Origin: Bacteroidota bacterium | GTDB lineage: Bacteria > Bacteroidota > Bacteroidia > Bacteroidales > F082 | Assembly (NCBI GenBank): GCA_016845175.1 | Contig: JAERTD010000071.1 | Coordinates: 1-64,000, forward strand | DNA: 64,000 nucleotides | Reading direction: 5' to 3' | Shown: positions 59,222 through 64,000 of the stretch, piece by piece | Layout: each line of letters starts with the position of its first letter | How positions within the stretch are numbered: the first letter of the stretch is position 1 | Notes under the pieces: model-generated | Told to the model about the DNA's origin: nothing | Database searches by the model: none | Seen by the model: the letters and a program-made list of their open reading frames with translations, nothing else | Position numbers and translations under genes: made by a program

Positions 59222-59711
59222 ACTGGACTTTATCAACGGACGCATTCTGGATGATGCAACATTGGACCATCAACTGGCCATTTGGCGTTTTAAGAGTAAA
59301 TCAATCGTGTTTACCAATGGCTGTTTCGATCTGCTCCATTTGGGTCATATAGATTATCTGAGTAAGGCAAAAGATAAAGGAGACATCCTTATTATAGGAA
59401 TTAATACCGATGACTCCGTACGCCGCTTAAACAAAGGTAGTTCCCGACCCATAACTGATGAAAAAGCCAGGGCCACCATAATGGCTGCACTTGGCTTTGT
59501 GGATGCCATTGTGCTATTTGATGAGGATACACCCTATGAATTGATCAAAAAAGTTCAACCGGATGTTTTGGTGAAAGGAGAAGACTACAAAGTTGAAGAT
59601 ATTGTAGGTTATGATATTGTCTCCGCCAAAGGTGGAAGGGTCGAAACCATTGCCTTTCTTGAAGGTTATTCAACGACTGCTATCGAGAGAAGAATTATCG
59701 CTGCTGTATAA
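59214..59711 (+). CDS. Heptose 1-phosphate adenylyltransferase-like protein (RfaE2/HldE C-domain)
   Basis: 165 residues. The nucleotidyltransferase motif is FTNGCFDLLHLGHIDYL (HxGH) and the later DVLVKGEDYKVEDIVG and GYSTTAIERRI segments match RfaE domain II. It should load ADP onto a heptose or related sugar 1-phosphate for lipopolysaccharide or S-layer-type glycans. The kinase half (RfaE1) is not in this window. It overlaps the preceding flippase-like gene by 8 bases. Confidence 0.9.
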   Translation: MNKLDFINGRILDDATLDHQLAIWRFKSKSIVFTNGCFDLLHLGHIDYLSKAKDKGDILIIGINTDDSVRRLNKGSSRPITDEKARATIMAALGFVDAIVLFDEDTPYELIKKVQPDVLVKGEDYKVEDIVGYDIVSAKGGRVETIAFLEGYSTTAIERRIIAAV

Positions 59712-59867
59712 AACATCAAAAATCAGAAGTTTCAAGACATATTAGTAAAGAAAGTGAGCCGTTCTTCTTCCTTTTCTTTCCTCTTGGTTTTATATTGATG
59801 GGCTAGGCTGTTAGCTAAAGAAAGTGTACTTTTATTTTTAAAACAGCTAGCTTAAAAAAAACCATTT

Positions 59868-61232
59868 ATGGCCAAGTCTAAATCCGTTTATTTCTGTCAG
59901 AATTGTGGCAATCAATCCAGCAAATGGCTGGGCAAATGTCCTGCTTGTGGTGAGTGGAATACTTTTGTAGAAGAGGTGGTTAGCAAGGCTGATGACAGAA
60001 AAACAGGACTAAAGGAAGACCATAAAAAGGCAAAACCTCTTGCTATCCGCGAGATAAGTTTTGAGAAAGAGGAGCGCATGGACACCCACAATAAGGAGTT
60101 GAATCGGGTATTGGGAGGCGGCCTGGTTCCTGGATCTATTGTTTTACTCGGCGGAGAGCCAGGTATTGGAAAGTCTACTTTGTTGCTGCAGATGGCTCTT
60201 CATATGAAGGGAAGTAAAATCCTTTATGTGTCAGGGGAAGAGAGCGGAAGACAATTAAAAATGCGGGCTGACCGCTTAGGGATTCAAAATGATGATTGCC
60301 TGATTCTCAATGAAACTTTCACTGGAGAAATATTCAGACATATAGGTGATATATCGCCGGATCTTGTGGTGATCGACTCCATCCAAACCCTATATACTGA
60401 TATGCTGGAGTCCTCAGCAGGTAGTATCTCACAAATTCGGGAAACTGCGGCTGAACTGCAGCGTTTTGCCAAATCTTCCAATATTCCGGTGATGCTCATC
60501 GGTCATATCACCAAGGATGGCAACCTGGCTGGACCAAAGTTATTGGAACATATGGTGGATACGGTTTTGCATTTTGAAGGAGATCGTCATTATGGCTTCC
60601 GGATTATCCGATCTGTTAAAAACCGTTTCGGATCCACTTCGGAGTTGGGTATTTTTGAGATGCAATCGGGTGGTCTTCGGGAAGTTAACAATCCCAGTGA
60701 AATCTTACTTTCCCACCGTAAAGAGGCGGTGAGTGGTGTGGCCATCGCGGCCATGATTGAGGGCCAACGACCCATGCTCATAGAAACTCAGGCATTGGTG
60801 GGACAATCGGCTTACGGAACACCCCAACGCTCCTCCACGGGTTTCGATTTGAGACGAATGAATATGTTGCTGGCCGTGCTCGAAAAACGCAGTGGTTTAA
60901 AGGTAAGTGCCAAAGATGTGTTTTTAAATATTGCCGGTGGCATTCGAGTTGATGATCCTGCCATTGATCTTGCTGTGGCAGCTGCTGTACTATCCTCCAC
61001 TACTGATAACCCCATTAGCAATAATATGTGTTTTGCCGGAGAATTAGGATTGTCCGGTGAGATTCGTGCGGTAAGTCGCGTAGAAAGTCGGATTTCTGAA
61101 GCAGAAAAATTGGGTTTCGAAAAAATTATGATACCCAAATTTAACCTCAAAGGTCTCAATTCAAAACAATTCAATATTGAAATGGTTCCAGTATCCAGTA
61201 TAGGTGAGGTGATTGCTTTGCTCATCAACTAG
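59868..61232 (+). CDS. radA: DNA repair protein RadA
   Basis: 454 residues. A four-Cys zinc finger (CQNCG...CPACGEW, residues 9-30), Walker A GGEPGIGKST, KNRFGS motif at mid-protein (the RadA signature), and a C-terminal Lon-like domain (GGIRVDDPAIDLAVAAA). It is a RecA-like motor that extends recombination branches. Full length. The promoter region is not obvious. Confidence 0.97.
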   Translation: MAKSKSVYFCQNCGNQSSKWLGKCPACGEWNTFVEEVVSKADDRKTGLKEDHKKAKPLAIREISFEKEERMDTHNKELNRVLGGGLVPGSIVLLGGEPGIGKSTLLLQMALHMKGSKILYVSGEESGRQLKMRADRLGIQNDDCLILNETFTGEIFRHIGDISPDLVVIDSIQTLYTDMLESSAGSISQIRETAAELQRFAKSSNIPVMLIGHITKDGNLAGPKLLEHMVDTVLHFEGDRHYGFRIIRSVKNRFGSTSELGIFEMQSGGLREVNNPSEILLSHRKEAVSGVAIAAMIEGQRPMLIETQALVGQSAYGTPQRSSTGFDLRRMNMLLAVLEKRSGLKVSAKDVFLNIAGGIRVDDPAIDLAVAAAVLSSTTDNPISNNMCFAGELGLSGEIRAVSRVESRISEAEKLGFEKIMIPKFNLKGLNSKQFNIEMVPVSSIGEVIALLIN

Positions 61233-61304
61233 ACAATTATCCAAGTCAGTTTCTGTGGTGAATTACGAGGGTTATCTGAGCAAATTTAATTGATTGTTCA
61301 GGTC

Positions 61305-61724
61305 TCAGATCATGAATATGGACAGTGTTCTTTTTCGGATAAAGAAGAATCTTTCCAGAGCAATCAGGGCAACAATTACGGCACCTACTTCCACCAACAA
61401 CCAATTGATTTGCACATCAGATATTGGCAGTGAAAAAGAACCAAAAATGGAGGATAGTTGTGAGGTCAATATCAACGCATAACCTGAAAGGGATAGATAT
61501 AGGCGACTGTAGAATTCAGGGGTAACAAAATAAATGATGGCAAAGAAAAGCAGTATAGATCCAATAATCATGGAAGGAACCTGCAATTTGTTCCAATTGA
61601 AAGCATTTTGTTTTTCCGCTTCAGCAGCTGCAATGGTCTGCATCACCTGATCGGTAAAACCTTGAGGGGCCTTTTCAACCCCTTCCAGTAATAGTTCCTT
61701 TATCAACTTATCTTCATTCTCCAT
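61305..61724 (-). CDS. Membrane protein, probable anti-sigma partner
   Basis: 139 residues from ATG at 61724. A soluble helical N-terminus of about 55 residues (ENEDKLIKELLLEGVEKAPQGFTDQVMQTI) precedes two or three membrane helices. It follows the sigma-factor stop by 10 bases in the same operon. This layout, a short cytoplasmic helical part before helices, is that of anti-sigma factors, but no named family (zinc-binding or FecR) is recognised. Confidence 0.65.
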   Translation of the reverse strand: MENEDKLIKELLLEGVEKAPQGFTDQVMQTIAAAEAEKQNAFNWNKLQVPSMIIGSILLFFAIIYFVTPEFYSRLYLSLSGYALILTSQLSSIFGSFSLPISDVQINWLLVEVGAVIVALIALERFFFIRKRTLSIFMI

Positions 61725-61734
61725 GGCCGTAAAT

Positions 61735-62301
61735 TTAGTAAAAAGCAAGTGCTCCCTGCCTCGACTTGCTCACAATATCTTGTAGTTTCTTACGAATCCG
61801 AAATAATTTCACCTTCACATTTGACAAACTGATGCCCATAATCTTGCTGATCTCTTCCACTGATTTCTCATCCAGATAAAATAGGGTAACCAGCATATGA
61901 TCATCCGGCTTAAGTGTATTCATGGCTTGCTTCAACAAACCGAATTTTTCTTCAATGGCTTCAGCCGGAACTTCATTTTCTGTTTTTTGCTGTTGCCTGT
62001 TCTCCTGAACCACATCAAAAGCCACACTCTGGATTTTCTTTTTTCTGGTCTCAGAAATGGCAGTATTATAGGCAATGCGATAAATCCAGGTGGAGAAAGT
62101 CGCTTCTTTTCTGAACTTATTTAATGAAGTATAGGCCTTTACAAATACATCCTGTGCCAACTCCTCCGCCAGTTCTTTATTCCTTACTACTTTCAGCACC
62201 AATGAATATACCCTGTCCTTATAGCGATCCACCAACACTGCAAATGCATGTTGATCGCCCTCCAATACCTTCCCGATGACTATTTCGTCGGTTTCCTTCA
62301 T
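61735..62301 (-). CDS. ECF-type RNA polymerase sigma factor
   Basis: 188 residues with the two sigma-70 regions. Region 2: ELAQDVFVKAYTSLNKFRKEATFSTWIYRIAYN. Region 4: TLFYLDEKSVEEISKIMGISLSNVKVKLFRIRKKL. The linker between is acidic and glutamine-rich. No region 1 or 3, so an ECF factor. The downstream membrane protein may hold it inactive. Targets are not visible here. Confidence 0.93.
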   Translation of the reverse strand: MKETDEIVIGKVLEGDQHAFAVLVDRYKDRVYSLVLKVVRNKELAEELAQDVFVKAYTSLNKFRKEATFSTWIYRIAYNTAISETRKKKIQSVAFDVVQENRQQQKTENEVPAEAIEEKFGLLKQAMNTLKPDDHMLVTLFYLDEKSVEEISKIMGISLSNVKVKLFRIRKKLQDIVSKSRQGALAFY

Positions 62302-62395
62302 CCTTTACATTTGACGCAAGCCTTTGCCTCAGGTTACACAATCAGACTGAATTCTCATTGAGATGCCAATCACACCAAAGATACCCATCATTTAT

Positions 62396-62403
62396 TACTT
62401 TTG
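62396..62403 (+). promoter_or_regulatory. TACTTTTG -7 box before the M64 peptidase gene
   Basis: Matches TAnnTTTG, 55 bases before the chosen start codon. No good -33 element. Confidence 0.45.
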
Positions 62404-62458
62404 TCAATTCAACCATATAAGCACGAAGTTTACTGAAATTGAACCCAATCTAAATCCC

Positions 62459-63727
62459 ATGAAATATCTGACATTAACTATTCTTCTGTGTATTGGCTTT
62501 ACAACCCAGGCACAATTTGACAATTACTTTGAAAATAAAAGTTTGCGTATGGATTATTACCACAGTGGTAATGATAAAGAAGAAGTTTTCTCCTTTGACG
62601 GACTATTGGAGGAGCCCTACTGGGGCGGATCAAAAACCAATTTGGTTGATGAAATGGGTTATGGCAATTATTTTGTAAAGGTGTTCGACCTTGAAAGCAA
62701 TACGCTCATTTATTCAAGGGGATTTAACAGCCTGTTTGGGGAATGGCAAACCACCAATGAAGCCAAAGAAACCTGGAGAAGTCTTTCCGAATCTGTGGTG
62801 ATCCCTTATCCCAAATCAAGTGTAAAAATCGTATTGTACAGTCGAAGCTGGGAAGGTGTTTTTGAAGAAAAATTTGCTTATGTGGCTGATCCTGAAAACT
62901 ATTTTATCAAACAGGATCAACGGATGAAATATCCTTCATTTGACGTTCATATTAGTGGAGATCCTGCACAAAAGGTAGATGTGGTTATATTACCCGAAGG
63001 CTATACTGCTGATGAGATGGGTCTGTTTGTGAGTGATTGTAGGCAATTTGCAAAAGACCTTTTCACCTTCTCTCCCTTCAGCAACAATACCGACAAGTTT
63101 AACATTCGTGGTATTTTAGCTCCTTCTGAAGAGTCAGGTGTTGATATCCCGGCTCAGGATATCTGGAAACGTACCCTGATGAATGCCAGTTTTTACACCT
63201 TCGACAGTGAGCGCTATTTAATGAGCTTTGACAATATGAGCGTGAGAGACCTGGCGGCCAATGCGGCTTACGACCAGATTTATATTTTGGTTAACAGTAC
63301 AAAATATGGTGGTGGAGCCATTTTGAACTATTATAATGTGAGCGTGAACAGCAATGAGCAGTCTGCAAAAATTATTGTCCATGAATTCGGTCATGGATTT
63401 GCAGGCCTGGCCGATGAATATTTTGATTCTTCCACTTCATACAATGATTTCTACAATCTTGATATTGAGCCCTACGAACCCAATATCTCAACCATGGTGG
63501 CCTTCGAAGACAAATGGCAACATATGATCAAAAAGCGAACACCCGTACCCACACCTGACACCAGCATATATTATGATCGTGTGGGTGCTTTTGAAGGCGG
63601 AGGCTATGTGGCCAAAGGCATGTTTCGTCCCATGCATGATTGCCTGATGCATACTTTTAAGGGTGACCAGTTTTGTCCGGTTTGTGAGGAAGCCATTCAG
63701 AAAATGATAGATTTTTATACAGAATAA
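62459..63727 (+). CDS. Secreted M64-family zinc metallopeptidase
   Basis: 422 residues from ATG at 62459, which yields a signal peptide (MKYLTLTILLCIGFTTQAQ). Catalytic motif HEFGHGFAGLADEYF: two His, the Glu base and the DEY end, the mark of IgA-protease-like M64 peptidases. An N-terminal beta-rich domain of about 130 residues precedes it. The protease should act in the periplasm or outside; no T9SS sorting domain is evident. Substrate unknown. Confidence 0.93.
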   Translation: MKYLTLTILLCIGFTTQAQFDNYFENKSLRMDYYHSGNDKEEVFSFDGLLEEPYWGGSKTNLVDEMGYGNYFVKVFDLESNTLIYSRGFNSLFGEWQTTNEAKETWRSLSESVVIPYPKSSVKIVLYSRSWEGVFEEKFAYVADPENYFIKQDQRMKYPSFDVHISGDPAQKVDVVILPEGYTADEMGLFVSDCRQFAKDLFTFSPFSNNTDKFNIRGILAPSEESGVDIPAQDIWKRTLMNASFYTFDSERYLMSFDNMSVRDLAANAAYDQIYILVNSTKYGGGAILNYYNVSVNSNEQSAKIIVHEFGHGFAGLADEYFDSSTSYNDFYNLDIEPYEPNISTMVAFEDKWQHMIKKRTPVPTPDTSIYYDRVGAFEGGGYVAKGMFRPMHDCLMHTFKGDQFCPVCEEAIQKMIDFYTE

Positions 63728-63756
63728 TGCTGCAAAGGAAGATGATCTGGCTCCAA

Positions 63757-64000
63757 TTATTGGTCGATAATCTCAGACCCACTGCCAAAATTGAAGGTGG
63801 CTCCCAGAAAAAGACTTAGCCCATGGTACATGACCTTCATATTGTTTTGCCTTACCCCTTGTAAAGGTGCATTTTCGATGGTATTAAACTCCACTGGATC
63901 CTGAAAATTAACGATCTGCTCCTGCCCTTTTCGTTGACCATGAGTATATTTTAATCCTGCAAACAACTCATGTCTGAATAAATTAAAACGAGCACCTATA
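63757..64000 (-). CDS. Outer-membrane beta-barrel protein, C-terminal part
   Basis: The frame remains open to the window edge, so the gene is partial and its 5' end lies beyond 64000. The visible 81 residues show alternating hydrophobic strands (RFNLFRHELFAGLKYTHG, MYHGLSLFLGATFNFGSG), as in the last strands of an outer-membrane barrel. No named family can be set. Located convergent to the M64 peptidase gene. Confidence 0.6.
   Translation of the reverse strand, partial: IGARFNLFRHELFAGLKYTHGQRKGQEQIVNFQDPVEFNTIENAPLQGVRQNNMKVMYHGLSLFLGATFNFGSGSEIIDQ

Overview
The window reads as chromosomal DNA of a Bacteroidota (Bacteroidetes) bacterium. Support comes from C-terminal type IX secretion (T9SS) sorting domains on secreted proteins, PKD and YCF48/BNR repeat proteins, a TPR-transmembrane-HTH regulator, a bacterial GGGP synthase, a second EF-G-like protein, many lipoproteins, weak or absent Shine-Dalgarno sequences, and repeated TAnnTTTG promoter boxes just upstream of genes. 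Gene content looks free-living and heterotrophic; species and genus cannot be read from this sequence alone. No rRNA, tRNA, CRISPR array, transposase or prophage gene was seen.

Layout. (1) 548-14467 is a surface-polysaccharide locus. A GT2/DUF2304 pair on the plus strand converges on a long minus-strand set: an ABC-2 permease (Wzm-like), its ATPase (Wzt-like), a single giant protein of about 2290 residues, a methyltransferase and three further glycosyltransferases. The giant protein joins a P-loop sulfotransferase-like domain, a long coiled coil, a WbsX/GH99-like domain, GT4, GT2 and a second GT4. (2) 14619-24562 holds an EF-G paralogue, a T9SS-exported BNR-repeat protein, an M16 lipoprotein peptidase, a zinc-ribbon methyltransferase, an SDR oxidoreductase and a cyclophilin. 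(3) 24713-31976 holds a TPR/HTH membrane regulator, a small ORF and two large T9SS cargo proteins that share PKD and Ig-like modules. (4) 32048-38654 is a tolC-tetR-MFP-RND efflux operon. (5) 38786-46301 holds two small lipoproteins and the methionine cycle: ahcY, divergent from an S-box (SAM) riboswitch followed by metH and metF. (6) 46399-64000 is mostly housekeeping: GGGP synthase, DPP4 peptidase, a receiver-domain protein, an FG-GAP protein, glutamine synthetase, two flippase-like membrane proteins, Hsp20, a ZIP transporter, panC-panD, an rfaE2-type nucleotidyltransferase, radA, an ECF sigma factor with an anti-sigma-like partner, an M64 peptidase and the 3' end of an outer-membrane protein gene.

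How the parts work together. The polysaccharide locus looks like an ABC-transporter-dependent O-antigen or capsule system in which several assembly steps sit on one polypeptide. The coiled coil next to a possible chain-modifying domain recalls, by architecture only, the WbdD chain-length ruler of E. coli O9a. MetH, MetF and AhcY complete methyl recycling under apparent SAM control. The T9SS cargo proteins, M16, M64 and DPP4 peptidases suit an organism that handles proteins outside the cytoplasm.

The least explained items are the giant glycosyltransferase fusion (5829-12704) and the roughly 140-nt foldable leader between the SAM riboswitch and metH (41509-41648). Many listed starts differ from the longest open frame because the frame opened at a TTG codon and a better ATG lies just inside; these choices are noted per gene.
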